A stretch of DNA of 64,000 nucleotides from Mycobacterium sp. SMC-8 (GCF_025263565.1 NZ_CP079865.1:558001-622000); one strand, 5' to 3'; shown: positions 7,188-18,188, counted from the stretch's first letter. Notes: generated from the letters alone by a model not told the origin. Numbers and translations: made by a program.

Positions 7188-7250
7188 TAAGCTGACCGCA
7201 GGACAATAGACACACTCAGATCGGAGCCGCCTAGTAATTGGGCCGCTCCG
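7188..7250 (+). promoter_or_regulatory. promoter and 5'-UTR hairpin of DUF3073 gene
   Basis: TAAGCT at 7188-7193 is a good -10 box predicting a start near 7200 and a leader of about 70 nt. Within the leader, CGGAGC (7222-7227) pairs with GCTCCG (7245-7250), followed by TTATT. This hairpin plus short T-rich tail resembles a weak intrinsic terminator or attenuator ahead of the gene. Confidence 0.4.
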
Positions 7251-7273
7251 TTATTGCGCGAGGGGGTTCCCCC

Positions 7274-7459
7274 ATGGGCCGCGGCCGGGCAAAGGCAAAG
7301 CAGACCAAGGTTGCACGTGAACTGAAATACAGCTCACCCCAAACCGATTTCGAGCGGCTTCAGCGCGAGCTGTCGAACGCTCCCGACAACGACCGCCTCA
7401 ACGGCAGCGACACGCTGTCCGATGACGGCTGGGCCGACGAGGACGACTGGCGACGCTGA
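7274..7459 (+). CDS. DUF3073 small protein
   Basis: This 61-residue conserved actinobacterial protein of the DUF3073 family has a basic N-terminus (MGRGRAKAKQTKVARELKY) and a very acidic C-terminus (DDGWADEDDWRR). It corresponds to Rv0810c. The ATG at 7274 starts the family-typical MGRGR and follows a GAGGGGG site. The function is unknown. The charged, probably disordered composition suggests nucleic-acid or protein binding, which is inference. It converges with purM across a short hairpin. Confidence 0.9.
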   Translation: MGRGRAKAKQTKVARELKYSSPQTDFERLQRELSNAPDNDRLNGSDTLSDDGWADEDDWRR

Positions 7460-7468
7460 GTCCGCCGG

Positions 7469-7483
7469 TCCCCTGTTCGGGGA
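7469..7483. terminator. bidirectional hairpin between DUF3073 gene and purM
   Basis: TCCCC-TGTTC-GGGGA forms a compact 5-bp stem with a 5-nt loop between two convergent genes. Outer bases GACGCT and AGCGTC can extend the structure. There is no U-tract. Confidence 0.45.
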
Positions 7484-7486
7484 GCG

Positions 7487-8560
7487 TCAGAACCTGGGGT
7501 GCTGGCCCACGAGCGTAGCTCGCGGCCCCTCCTTGCCGCCCTTCTTGATGGTTCCGAGGGTCCAGCAGTCCAGGTGACGAGCAGTCAGGACGGCCAGCGC
7601 GCGATCGGTGTCCTCCGGCGCGACGACAGCCACCATCCCGACGCCCATGTTGAAGGTTTTCTCCATTTCGGCCCGCTCGATGCGGCCGCGCTGGGCGATC
7701 ATCCCGAACACCGGTGCCGGCGTCCACGTACCCCGGTCGAGTTCGGCCATCAACCCGTGCGGGATGACACGCTCGAGGTTGCCGGCCAGTCCGCCGCCGG
7801 TGACGTGGCAGAACGTCCGCACCTGGGTCTCGGCGGCGAGCGCGAGGCAGTCCTTGGCGTAGATCCGGGTGGGTTCGAGCAGTTCCTCGCCGAGCGTGCG
7901 GCCGAACTCCTCGACGTGGCCGGCGAGGTTCATGTGATCGATCTCCAGGAGCACGTGCCGGGCCAGCGAGTAGCCGTTGGAGTGCAGACCTGTGGAGGCC
8001 ATCGCGATGACCACGTCGCCCGGCCTGACCCGGTCGGGCCCGAGGACGTCGTCGGCCTCGACGACGCCGATGCCGGTCGCGGAGATGTCGTAGTGATCGG
8101 GGGCCATCAGCCCGGGGTGCTCTGCGGTCTCGCCGCCGAGCAGCGCACATCCGGCGAGCACACAGCCGTCAGCGATGCCGGACACCAGCTCGGCGACCCG
8201 CTCGGGCACCGTCCGCCCGACGGCGATGTAGTCCTGCAGAAACAGTGGCTCCGCACCGCACACGACGAGATCGTCGACCACCATCGCGACGAGGTCGATG
8301 CCCACCGTGTCGTGCTTGTCCATCGCCTGGGCGACGGCCAGTTTGGTGCCGACTCCGTCGGTCGACGAGGCCAGCACCGGCTCACGGTAGCCGCCGCGTA
8401 GGGCGAACATTCCGGCGAAGCCGCCCAGGCCACCTCGCACCTCGGGCCTGGTGGCCTTCTTGGCGAGAGGCTTGAAGAGTTCGACGGCGCGGTCACCGGC
8501 TTCGATGTCCACACCTGCCGACGCATAGGAAATGCCGTGTTGTTCGGCGCGCTCGGTCAT
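7487..8560 (-). CDS. purM: phosphoribosylformylglycinamidine cyclo-ligase PurM
   Basis: This 357-residue AIR synthetase performs the ATP-dependent ring closure of FGAM to AIR in the purine pathway. Recognisable PurM landmarks are SSTDGVGTKL, GIDLVAMVVDD, GGETAEHPG and the C-terminal TFNMGVGMV. The ATG at 8560 begins MTERAEQHGISYASAGVD, the conserved N-terminus; a longer frame upstream is not supported. A TAGCCT -10 box (8569-8574) is 8 nt before it. In M. tuberculosis purM neighbours purF; here an SDR gene lies between them. Confidence 0.97.
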   Translation of the reverse strand: MTERAEQHGISYASAGVDIEAGDRAVELFKPLAKKATRPEVRGGLGGFAGMFALRGGYREPVLASSTDGVGTKLAVAQAMDKHDTVGIDLVAMVVDDLVVCGAEPLFLQDYIAVGRTVPERVAELVSGIADGCVLAGCALLGGETAEHPGLMAPDHYDISATGIGVVEADDVLGPDRVRPGDVVIAMASTGLHSNGYSLARHVLLEIDHMNLAGHVEEFGRTLGEELLEPTRIYAKDCLALAAETQVRTFCHVTGGGLAGNLERVIPHGLMAELDRGTWTPAPVFGMIAQRGRIERAEMEKTFNMGVGMVAVVAPEDTDRALAVLTARHLDCWTLGTIKKGGKEGPRATLVGQHPRF

Positions 8561-8683
8561 CGGATGCAAGGCTACCCGCGTGGACCCGGCAAATCGCTGC
8601 CAGTCTCGGTTGGAGGGGCTCCGTGGTGCCCGGAAAGTGTGATCTTGGGTTTGCCGCGGACCGGAAGCGGTCATCCCGGCGCC

Positions 8684-9664
8684 ATGCCTGCTGAGCATGT
8701 CCGCTGCCTCGTCACGGGGGCGACCGGTTACATCGGTGGCCTTCTGATCCCGCGGCTCCTCGACCGCGGCCACACCGTGCGCGCCATGGCGCGCACGCCC
8801 GGGAAGCTGGATCGCGCCGAGTGGCGCGACCGTGCCGAGGTGGTACGCGGGGATCTGACCGACCCGGGCTCACTGGCCGAGGCGTTCGAGGACACCGACG
8901 TCGTCTACTACCTGGTGCACTCGATGGGAACGTCCAAGGACTTCGTTGCCGAGGAGGCCCAGTCGGCTCGTAACGTCGTGGACGCGGCGAAGAAGGCCGG
9001 GGTCCGGCGGGTGGTGTACCTGAGCGGGCTGCACCCCGAGGGCGTCGACCTGTCGCGACATCTGGCGTCTCGCACCGAGGTCGGTGACATCCTGATCGAC
9101 TCTGGCGTCGAGACCGTGGTGCTGCAGGCAGGCATCGTGATCGGGTCGGGCTCGGCATCGTTTGAGATGATCCGCCATCTCACCGACCGGCTGCCGGTGA
9201 TGACGACGCCGAAGTGGGTGCACAACAAGATCCAGCCCATCTCGATCGACGACGCCCTGTACTACCTGGTGGAAGCCGCGACCGCGGCGGTACCGAAGTC
9301 ACGCACGTGGGACATCGGCGGGCCGGATGTGCTCGAGTACGGCGACGCCATGCAGGTGTATGCCGATATCGCAGGCCTGCACCCCCGACGGTTCGTGGTG
9401 CTGCCATGGCTGACGCCGACCCTGGCCAGCCGCTGGGTGGGGCTGGTGACTCCCATTCCGTCGGGCCTGGCACGGCCGCTGGTCGAATCGTTGGAGTGCG
9501 ACGCGGTGATGCACGACCACGACATCGATTCGGTGATCCCGCCGCCGCCGGGAGGGCTGACCGGATACCGCGACGCGGTCGGGACCGCACTGGAACAGGA
9601 CGGCACCGCCGCCAAGGGCGGCAGGCGGCACCTGTTGAGGTTCAGTCCCGCGGCGGGGCAGTAA
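8684..9664 (+). CDS. atypical SDR / NAD(P)-binding protein
   Basis: This 326-residue Rossmann protein has the nucleotide motif TGATGYIGG near residue 11 and the YYLVHSMG segment typical of atypical SDR (NmrA/SDR_a-like) proteins. It lacks the classical YxxxK pair and has no recognisable C-terminal DUF2867 domain. It probably acts as an NAD(P)-dependent epimerase, reductase or regulatory sensor; the substrate is unknown. The ATG at 8684 places the Rossmann motif at the N-terminus. The 5' region is divergent from purM and the 3' end abuts the tandem repeat of purF. Confidence 0.85.
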   Translation: MPAEHVRCLVTGATGYIGGLLIPRLLDRGHTVRAMARTPGKLDRAEWRDRAEVVRGDLTDPGSLAEAFEDTDVVYYLVHSMGTSKDFVAEEAQSARNVVDAAKKAGVRRVVYLSGLHPEGVDLSRHLASRTEVGDILIDSGVETVVLQAGIVIGSGSASFEMIRHLTDRLPVMTTPKWVHNKIQPISIDDALYYLVEAATAAVPKSRTWDIGGPDVLEYGDAMQVYADIAGLHPRRFVVLPWLTPTLASRWVGLVTPIPSGLARPLVESLECDAVMHDHDIDSVIPPPPGGLTGYRDAVGTALEQDGTAAKGGRRHLLRFSPAAGQ

Positions 9665-9666
9665 CG

Positions 9667-9780
9667 GTCAGGGACGCCACGAAGCCGGAGGCGTCAGGGA
9701 CGCCACGACGCCGGAGGCGTCAGGGACGCCACGACGCCGGAGGCGTCAAGGACGCCACGACGCCGGAGGCGTCAAGGACG
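9667..9780. repeat. 26-bp tandem repeat containing the purF stop codon
   Basis: Four 26-bp units begin at 9667, 9693, 9719 and 9745 (GTCAGGGACGCCACGACGCC type, with minor variation), followed by a partial copy from 9771. The purF stop (9772-9774 on the minus strand) lies in the last copy, so the array extends from the 3' end of purF toward the convergent SDR gene, whose stop is 2 bp away. Confidence 0.95.
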
Positions 9781-11307
9781 CCGAAGCGCCGAGGCGTTGT
9801 CGTTGTCGGCCGACTGCAGCGGGATTCCGTTACGCGCGGCGGTGGCGAGCATGTGCTCGATGACGTTCTTACCGAGCGCGGTCTCGCCGGGCAGCTCGAT
9901 CGGGTAGTTGCCGTCGAAGCACGCCGAACACAGCCGTGACGCGGGCTGCTCGGTGGCGGCGATCATGCCCTGCTGGGAGATGTAGGCCAGCGAGTCGGCC
10001 CCGATCGCGTGACGCACCGCTTCGAGCATCTCGTCTTCGTCGGCTTCGGCGTTGGAGGCGTTGGCGATCAGCTCTGCGGGGGTGGCGAAGTCGATGCCGT
10101 AGAAGCACGGCCATTTCACCGGCGGTGACGCGATCCGGACGTGCACCTCGAGCGCTCCGGCCTCACGCAGCATCCGGATCAGCGCGCGCTGGGTATTGCC
10201 GCGCACTATCGAGTCGTCGACGACGATCAGCCGCTTGCCGCGAATCACTTCTTTGAGCGGGTTGAGCTTGAGCCGGATGCCGAGCTGCCGGATGGTCTGC
10301 GAAGGCTGGATGAAGGTGCGGCCCACGTAAGCGTTCTTCATCAGGCCCTGGCCGAACGGGATTCCGGATTCCTGGGCGTACCCGACCGCGGCCGGGGTGC
10401 CCGATTCAGGGACGCCGATCACCAGGTCGGCGTCGACCGGCTTCTCCCGGGCCAACCGACGGCCGATGTCGACGCGGGTGGCGTGCACCGAGCGGCCGCC
10501 GATCGTGCTGTCGGGACGGGCGAGGTAGACGTACTCGAACACACACCCTTTCGGGGAGGGCGGGGCGAACCGACTGGAGCGCACCCCGTCGGCGTCGATC
10601 GCGAGCAGTTCGCCGGGTTCGATGTCACGGACGAACGACGCGCCGACGATGTCGAGGGCTGCCGTCTCGGAGGCCACGACCCAGCCGCGGTCGAGCCGGC
10701 CGAGAGACAAGGGCCGCACACCGTACGGGTCGCGCGCGGCATAGAGGGTGTTCTCGTCCATGAAGGTCAGGCAGAACGCCCCGCGAACGGTCGGCAGAAG
10801 TTCCAGCGCGGCCTGTTCGAGCGAGGAGTCCGCCGCGCCGTGGGCGAGCAGCGCGCCCAGGATGTCGGAATCGGTGGTGGCGGTGGCGGCGCCGCGGTTG
10901 CTCATCAGCCCTTCGTCGCGGGCCCGGGCCGCCAGTTCGGCGGTGTTGACCAGGTTGCCGTTATGCCCGAGCGCGACCCCGGTGCCCGCCGCGGTGTTAC
11001 GGAACACCGGCTGGGCGTTCTCCCATGTGGTGGAGCCGGTGGTGGAGTAGCGGCAGTGGCCGATCGCGACATGACCTTGCATCGCTGCGAGCGTTTGCTC
11101 GTCGAAGACCTGGCTGACCAGCCCGAGGTCCTTGAACACCAGCACCTGCGAGCCGTCGGCGACCGCGATACCCGCGGCCTCCTGGCCTCTATGCTGCAGC
11201 GCATACAGGCCGTAGTAAGTGAGCTTTGCCACTTCCTCGCCGGGGCCCCAGACCCCGAATACTCCGCACTCTTCCTTCGGCTCGTTTTCAAGCGTCTCGG
11301 CGGTCAC
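9772..11307 (-). CDS. purF: amidophosphoribosyltransferase PurF
   Basis: This 511-residue first enzyme of de novo purine synthesis transfers glutamine amide nitrogen to PRPP. A short propeptide precedes Cys14 (KEECGVFG), the N-terminal nucleophile exposed by self-processing. The glutaminase domain (HRGQEAAGIAV, GHNGNLVN) is followed by a phosphoribosyltransferase domain with the PRPP motif IVVDDSIVRGNT. C-terminal Cys residues suit the Fe-S class (CSACFDGNYP). GTG at 11307 follows a GGGAG site. The last codons lie in a tandem repeat, so the extreme C-terminus (SALRRP) may be lineage-specific. Confidence 0.97.
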   Translation of the reverse strand: MTAETLENEPKEECGVFGVWGPGEEVAKLTYYGLYALQHRGQEAAGIAVADGSQVLVFKDLGLVSQVFDEQTLAAMQGHVAIGHCRYSTTGSTTWENAQPVFRNTAAGTGVALGHNGNLVNTAELAARARDEGLMSNRGAATATTDSDILGALLAHGAADSSLEQAALELLPTVRGAFCLTFMDENTLYAARDPYGVRPLSLGRLDRGWVVASETAALDIVGASFVRDIEPGELLAIDADGVRSSRFAPPSPKGCVFEYVYLARPDSTIGGRSVHATRVDIGRRLAREKPVDADLVIGVPESGTPAAVGYAQESGIPFGQGLMKNAYVGRTFIQPSQTIRQLGIRLKLNPLKEVIRGKRLIVVDDSIVRGNTQRALIRMLREAGALEVHVRIASPPVKWPCFYGIDFATPAELIANASNAEADEDEMLEAVRHAIGADSLAYISQQGMIAATEQPASRLCSACFDGNYPIELPGETALGKNVIEHMLATAARNGIPLQSADNDNASALRRP

Positions 11308-11346
11308 AATCAGGCTGCTCCCTGGGGGCTGGGGGTGACGTCGGCC

Positions 11347-11352
11347 AGTCTA
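11347..11352 (-). promoter_or_regulatory. -10 box upstream of purF
   Basis: On the minus strand TAGACT matches TAnnnT about 40 nt upstream of the purF GTG, predicting a short leader with a Shine-Dalgarno. purF therefore differs from the other pur genes here, whose -10 boxes lie 6-8 nt from the start codon. Confidence 0.4.
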
Positions 11353-11430
11353 CGGGGCGCGCAGGCAAATCGCGGAATCCGGCGACGATGTGTACAGGGA
11401 ACAACGGGGATTCGCGGTTCGGGCATTCCA

Positions 11431-11823
11431 TCAGCCGGCAATCGTCACCAACGGCAGCGCCGCGGCGATCTCGGCGGCGCGCGCTCCGGACATCTGCAGC
11501 GAGCCCGCCGCGGCGGCATCCTCCACCGACAGTAAGCCGGTCGCGAGCAGCAGCCACGTCCGTGCATCGGTCTCGACGACGTTGGGCGGATTGCCACGAG
11601 TGTGTGTCGGACCTGCGATGCACTGCACGGCGACGAACGGCGGAACCCGGACTTCGACGGCTGATCCGGGTGCGACAGCGGCCAGTGTCCGCGCGGTAGT
11701 GCGCACCGCGTCGGCGAGCTGGGCGCGGTCCGGGGCGGGCGAGTTCTCGTCGCGCAGCCATCCATGGACCGCGGCCACCGCGGCGCGGGTCGCCTCGGGA
11801 TCGACGCTGCGTCGGGCGGCCAT
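11431..11823 (-). CDS. sterol-carrier-like (SCP) family protein
   Basis: This 130-residue protein corresponds to Rv0807, annotated in mycobacteria as a sterol-carrier-protein-family or MDMPI C-terminal-like protein. Visible landmarks are VEVRVPPFVAVQCI, RGNPPNVVETDARTWLLLATG and the terminal SGARAAEIAAALPLV, resembling the MDMPI/SCP2-like C-terminal domain. It may bind a lipid or small ligand, but no catalytic residues are evident. The ATG at 11823 gives the same length as the homologue; longer upstream reading is antisense-like. It is upstream of purF on the same strand. Confidence 0.8.
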   Translation of the reverse strand: MAARRSVDPEATRAAVAAVHGWLRDENSPAPDRAQLADAVRTTARTLAAVAPGSAVEVRVPPFVAVQCIAGPTHTRGNPPNVVETDARTWLLLATGLLSVEDAAAAGSLQMSGARAAEIAAALPLVTIAG

Positions 11824-11881
11824 ACCCAAGCGTCTCAAAGCCGTGCCGCCCGCGGACGGCCGCCTGCGTTCAGCCTCATGG

Positions 11882-12506
11882 TCAGCTCCGTGTGGATCGC
11901 CGTTGGACGGCGAGCGCCGCGACAGCCCCGGCTTCGTTGACGGCCAGGTGCGCCAACATCGGGGCGACCACACTGCCGGACTTCGCGTAGAGCCACGAGA
12001 AGACCCATCCGGCGGCGCCGGTGACCAGCACCGTGCCGAGCAGCGGCTCCTTCGCGGCACGGGCGTCGGGGATATGGGACAGTCCGAAAACCACGGCGGC
12101 GAACACCTTTCCGCCGACCCTGCCGTAGGCCTGCTCAGCGGCCGCGCCCAACGCTGCCCCGGAACGCGACCTCCTCGGACCACACCGTGCCGAACGGGAT
12201 GCGCATCAGCAGCCAGGGCGCGGCCGGCGCGGGCAGTTCCCGACCGGCCATGCCCGCCCGCACCGCGGGCGACACCGTCGACGCCGCGACCGTCAGCGCC
12301 ACCGGCACCGCGGCCGCACTCCCCCACCGTAAGCCCTCCCGCAGTGCGGGCGGCCGCAACCCCAGTGGGGCCTTGCCCAGCATGGCGACGGCTACCCCGA
12401 AGGCCGCCTGGGGCAAGGGATTCCAGCGCGGGGGGATCCGCGGCGCTACCGCGCTCCAGACGAGCAGGACCCCGGCGGACGCCGCGGCACGCACACCGCT
12501 CCGCAC
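11882..12506 (-). pseudogene. CPBP-family intramembrane protease, frameshifted
   Basis: Two overlapping frames together encode one CPBP (CAAX protease/bacteriocin-processing) membrane protein. The first part ends in the motif SEEVAFRG. The second carries VFGLSHI and HLAVNE, the other conserved glutamate/histidine motifs. A one-base insertion near 12151-12160 (an extra A on the coding strand) brings an early stop, so the product is split. The GTG at 12506 overlaps the 4-bp duplication made by the adjacent IS1380-family element. Loss of transcription from upstream after the insertion would explain decay; a sequencing error is the alternative. Confidence 0.75.
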
Positions 12507-12509
12507 TAG

Positions 12510-14128
12510 CCTCGACGTTTCGTGAAATAGGCTGTTGACACGACCTGTAATGCACGGAAGTGCCTGTCCTGTTTGAGAAAATGTGACTTGTCTAGGGTCC
12601 ATGTTCACAAAGCGGGAAGGCACTCCGTAGGTGAAGCGTAGCGCGGTTCGTTCTCTGCTGGTGGATTCAGGTCGCGAGTCGTTGGTCTCGTCGGCCGGCG
12701 GGCTGCTGTTGGCTCGGACGCTGCACGTCTCGGGACTGGAAAAGGCCATGTCAGAGGTCTTGAAGCGGTGGCGGGCACCACGAACCCTGCACGACCCGGC
12801 CAAGGTGCTCACCGATGTCGCGATCGCGGTGGCACTCGGCGGTGACTGTGCCGCCGATATCGCGGTGGTGCGTGCTCAGCCCGAGCTGTTCGGGGCGGTG
12901 GCCTCCGATGCCACCGTGTCACGTCTGATCGCCACGCTGGCCGGCGACGTCGATGCCGCCGTTGCGGCGATCCGCGCGGCCCGGGCAGCAGCCCGCGCGC
13001 ACATATGGCGGCGCCAGCAACCGCTGGCCGGTACCTCAGGCAGCCAGGTCATCGTCGATCTGGACGCCACCCTGGTGACCGCCCACAGCGACAAACAGGG
13101 CGCCACCCCAACCTTCAAGTACGGATACGGGTTTCATCCCATGCTCGCCTTCGTCGACCACGGCAGCCACGGATCCGGTGAAGCCCTGGTCGGGTTGCTG
13201 CGACCCGGCTCAGCCGGCTCCAACAGCGCTGCTGACCACATCAGTGTCCTGGATGCCGCGTTGGCCCAACTGCCCGAACCCGAACGGGCCCGGGTGCTGG
13301 TGCGCACCGACACCGGTGGCGGGGTCAAGGACTTCCTGCACCACATCACCGACCTGGGACTGCAGTACTCAGTCGGGTTCTACGGCATGCCCCCGATCGT
13401 CGAAGCGCTGCGCCGGGTCCCGCGGCGGGCGTGGCGGGCTGCCCTCGACGGCGACGGCACACCACGCGAGGGCGCCCAGGTCGCTGAGTTGACCCGCTAC
13501 CTGCCCGACACGCTGAAAGGCTGGCCGGCAGGGATGCGGGTCATCGCCCGCCGAGAACGTCCCCATCCCGGCGCGCAGTTGCGCCTGACCGATGACAACG
13601 GGTGGCGGATCACGTGCTTTGCGACCAACACCCGCGGTTGGTCGATCTGCGATCTCGAAGTCCGGCACCGTCAACGCGCCCGCGCGGAAGACCGCATCCG
13701 CAACCTCAAAGACACCGGACTGACCAACCTGCCGTTTCACGGGTTCGCCCAGAATCAGATCTGGCTGGAGATCACCCTGCTGGCCGCTGACCTGCTGGTC
13801 TGGACCCAAGTCCTGGCCTTCACCGGCCACCCGGCCAGAGGCTGGGAACCCAAACGACTACGCCTGCGCCTGCTTGCCGTCGCCGGACGCATCATCACCT
13901 CAGGGCGTCGCCGCTACCTACGGCTGCCAAGAGGCTGGCCGTGGAGCGACCTCATCGAATTCGGCTGGACCGCACTGCAACCCACCTAAAACACAGAAAC
14001 CATTCCGACGAGCAAAGGACCCAGGAGCACCGGCGAGACGCAACGCCGGAACCCCAGGCCGCCCACGTCAGAACCGCCCACTCACGCCACGAAAAGACCT
14101 CAACTACCCGCCACGTGAAAGATCGAGG
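12510..14128 (+). mobile_element. IS1380-family insertion sequence
   Basis: This 1,619-bp element carries one transposase gene. Its ends form an imperfect inverted repeat: the left end CCTCGACGTTTCGTG matches the complement of the right end, CCTCGATCTTTCACG. It is flanked by the 4-bp direct repeat CTAG (12506-12509 and 14129-14132), the duplication length usual for IS1380. The target lies at the junction of two minus-strand genes: the CTAG copies supply the TAG stop of the membrane hydrolase and the first base of the protease GTG. Non-coding flanks inside the element (about 120 and 139 bp) show no other genes. Confidence 0.88.
12631..13989 (+). CDS. IS1380-family transposase
   Basis: This 452-residue DDE transposase shows the family landmarks: VIVDLDATLVTAHSDKQ with the first acidic residue, TFKYGYGFHPMLAF, LVRTDTGGGVKDF with the second aspartate, and RHRQRARAEDRIRNLKDTG with the glutamate. 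GTG at 12631 follows a GGGAAGG site. The frame is intact and the length is normal for the family, so the element may still be active. It is transcribed toward the 3' end of the membrane hydrolase gene. Confidence 0.93.
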   Translation: MKRSAVRSLLVDSGRESLVSSAGGLLLARTLHVSGLEKAMSEVLKRWRAPRTLHDPAKVLTDVAIAVALGGDCAADIAVVRAQPELFGAVASDATVSRLIATLAGDVDAAVAAIRAARAAARAHIWRRQQPLAGTSGSQVIVDLDATLVTAHSDKQGATPTFKYGYGFHPMLAFVDHGSHGSGEALVGLLRPGSAGSNSAADHISVLDAALAQLPEPERARVLVRTDTGGGVKDFLHHITDLGLQYSVGFYGMPPIVEALRRVPRRAWRAALDGDGTPREGAQVAELTRYLPDTLKGWPAGMRVIARRERPHPGAQLRLTDDNGWRITCFATNTRGWSICDLEVRHRQRARAEDRIRNLKDTGLTNLPFHGFAQNQIWLEITLLAADLLVWTQVLAFTGHPARGWEPKRLRLRLLAVAGRIITSGRRRYLRLPRGWPWSDLIEFGWTALQPT

Positions 14129-15850
14129 CTAGGCGTCCCCGGTCTCGGACTCGGACTCCTTCAGCGCGGGCCGGATCCGGTCGGTGTCCGCCGAGGTCCA
14201 GCCGGGCGGCGGCGCGACGGCCGCCCAGCCGTCGAGGATGTAGTCCCCATAGTTGTGTCCGTGACCGGCCGGCGCCGAGGCGGCATTGGTCATGTCGGCG
14301 GCCACCTGCCAGAACGTGATGATCGGATACCACCGCATGGAGGCGGTGCGGTCCCGGCCCGGCGGTTCCGAGAGCCAGTCCGGGCGGGTGAACAGCAACT
14401 CGTCCGACCACCAGACGACGGGGTCGGACGAGTGTTGCAGGAACAGCACGCGGGTGCCCTCCCACGGCGGCGCCGCATCGGCGGCGATCCGCGCGGCATC
14501 GTTGCCCTGTGAGAACCGCACCGTGCGCCCGTTGTCGTACCGCGGCTCCACTTCGGGTGTGCCGGGGTCGCGACGGACGGTGATGCCACGCCACAGCGGG
14601 CTGGCGTTGGGCGGACCGACCCACAGCACCGACGAGAATCCCATCCGCGAGATGTCGGGCAGCCAGCCGAACGCGCCCTGCCCTGCCATCGAGCCCAGGC
14701 TCTCGCCGTAGAGCAGCAGCCGGGGGCGCCGGTCGGGGGGCAGTTCGGCCCAACGCTGCTGGACGGCGTCGATCATCAGCCGTCCCGCGTGCATCGACTT
14801 CTGCTGATCGCCGACGAAAGCGATCCAGCTGGGCAGATAGGAATACTGGGATCCGACGATCGCGGTGTTGCCGTTGTACATCATCTCCAGCGACTCCGCC
14901 GCGATCGGATTGATCCAGCCCGTCCCGGTAGTCGGCGCGAGGACGAGTACCTCACGGTCGAACGCTCCCGTGCGTTCGAGTTCGCTCAGCAGCACGGCCA
15001 TCCGCGCTTCATCGGTGTCGGCGGTCTGCAGACCGACGTAGACCCGCACCGGTTCCCGCGCCGGCCTGCCGTTGATGCGGGACAACTCGTCGGCGTCCGC
15101 TCCGCCGCCGACGAAACTGCGGCCTTGATAACCAAGGGTGTCCCATGCGGCGAAAGATCCGGGGCTACCGGATCTTTCGGGGCGTTCCGGCTGAGTCACC
15201 CCGTCGGCGGTGGTGGAGTTCTGCGGCTGGAAGATCCGGTTGGCGCCGGCCAGGAACCCGCGCAGCAGCACGCCGTTGACGAGGGTGATCACCAACACCA
15301 CCACGACCGCGGTGCCGATGAACAACGCGATCTCGTCGGACAGTCGCCAGCGCCGGATGAGATACCGGGCCATGGACTTGATGAGGTCGAGCAGCACCCG
15401 GGCCACCGCCACACAGACACCGCCGATCACCGCGGCCAGCAGAAGGGTGCGCAGATAGCTCGACGTCGCCGGCCCTTCAAGTCCCATCAGCGCCGACACC
15501 TGGCGTTGCCACGCCGCCGCGGGGATGACCATCAGCACGCAGGCACCGAAGGAAACGGCGACGGTCAGGATCTTCAGCGTCGAGGACACCCGGCGCGGCG
15601 GCGGCCACCACGGACGGTTGGCCAGCACGAAGCGTCGGATCATCTTCGCGACGAACACGCCGATGCCGTAGCCGATCGCGGCGTTCAGGCCACCGATCAG
15701 CCCCTGGAACAACCAGTCCCGGGGCAACAACGACGGCGTCAGCGACAGGCAGAAGAACAATGCTCCGAACGCGACGCCGGTGAAGTCCAGGCGTAGCACT
15801 CGCCACGCCCACAGATACGCGGGGTGTTTCTCGGTATCTGCGTCCGTCAC
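14129..15850 (-). CDS. membrane-anchored alpha/beta-hydrolase family protein
   Basis: This 573-residue protein has an N-terminal domain with about five hydrophobic segments (roughly residues 25-210) and a C-terminal alpha/beta hydrolase, a two-part layout known as Abhydrolase_9_N plus Abhydrolase_9. The nucleophile elbow LLLYGESLGS holds the probable catalytic Ser. The substrate is unknown; a membrane-linked lipase or esterase is plausible. Its TAG stop is supplied by the IS1380 target duplication. Before insertion it ended in TAGTG, overlapping the protease start. A perfect 12-bp inverted repeat lies inside the linker-coding region (15151-15179). Confidence 0.85.
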   Translation of the reverse strand: MTDADTEKHPAYLWAWRVLRLDFTGVAFGALFFCLSLTPSLLPRDWLFQGLIGGLNAAIGYGIGVFVAKMIRRFVLANRPWWPPPRRVSSTLKILTVAVSFGACVLMVIPAAAWQRQVSALMGLEGPATSSYLRTLLLAAVIGGVCVAVARVLLDLIKSMARYLIRRWRLSDEIALFIGTAVVVVLVITLVNGVLLRGFLAGANRIFQPQNSTTADGVTQPERPERSGSPGSFAAWDTLGYQGRSFVGGGADADELSRINGRPAREPVRVYVGLQTADTDEARMAVLLSELERTGAFDREVLVLAPTTGTGWINPIAAESLEMMYNGNTAIVGSQYSYLPSWIAFVGDQQKSMHAGRLMIDAVQQRWAELPPDRRPRLLLYGESLGSMAGQGAFGWLPDISRMGFSSVLWVGPPNASPLWRGITVRRDPGTPEVEPRYDNGRTVRFSQGNDAARIAADAAPPWEGTRVLFLQHSSDPVVWWSDELLFTRPDWLSEPPGRDRTASMRWYPIITFWQVAADMTNAASAPAGHGHNYGDYILDGWAAVAPPPGWTSADTDRIRPALKESESETGDA

Positions 15851-15866
15851 CCGAAATCTGGGCCCG

Positions 15867-18188
<2,322 letters not shown>

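Noticed and set aside
11824..12555. N-terminal extension of the SCP-like protein in one long minus-strand frame
   Set aside because: The extension is Arg/Gly/Pro-rich, overlaps the CPBP protease gene in another frame and lacks family similarity; the ATG at 11823 gives the homologue length.
12507..12812. Extension of the CPBP protease frame into the IS element
   Set aside because: This part is antisense to the transposase and IS end; it reads in frame only by chance.
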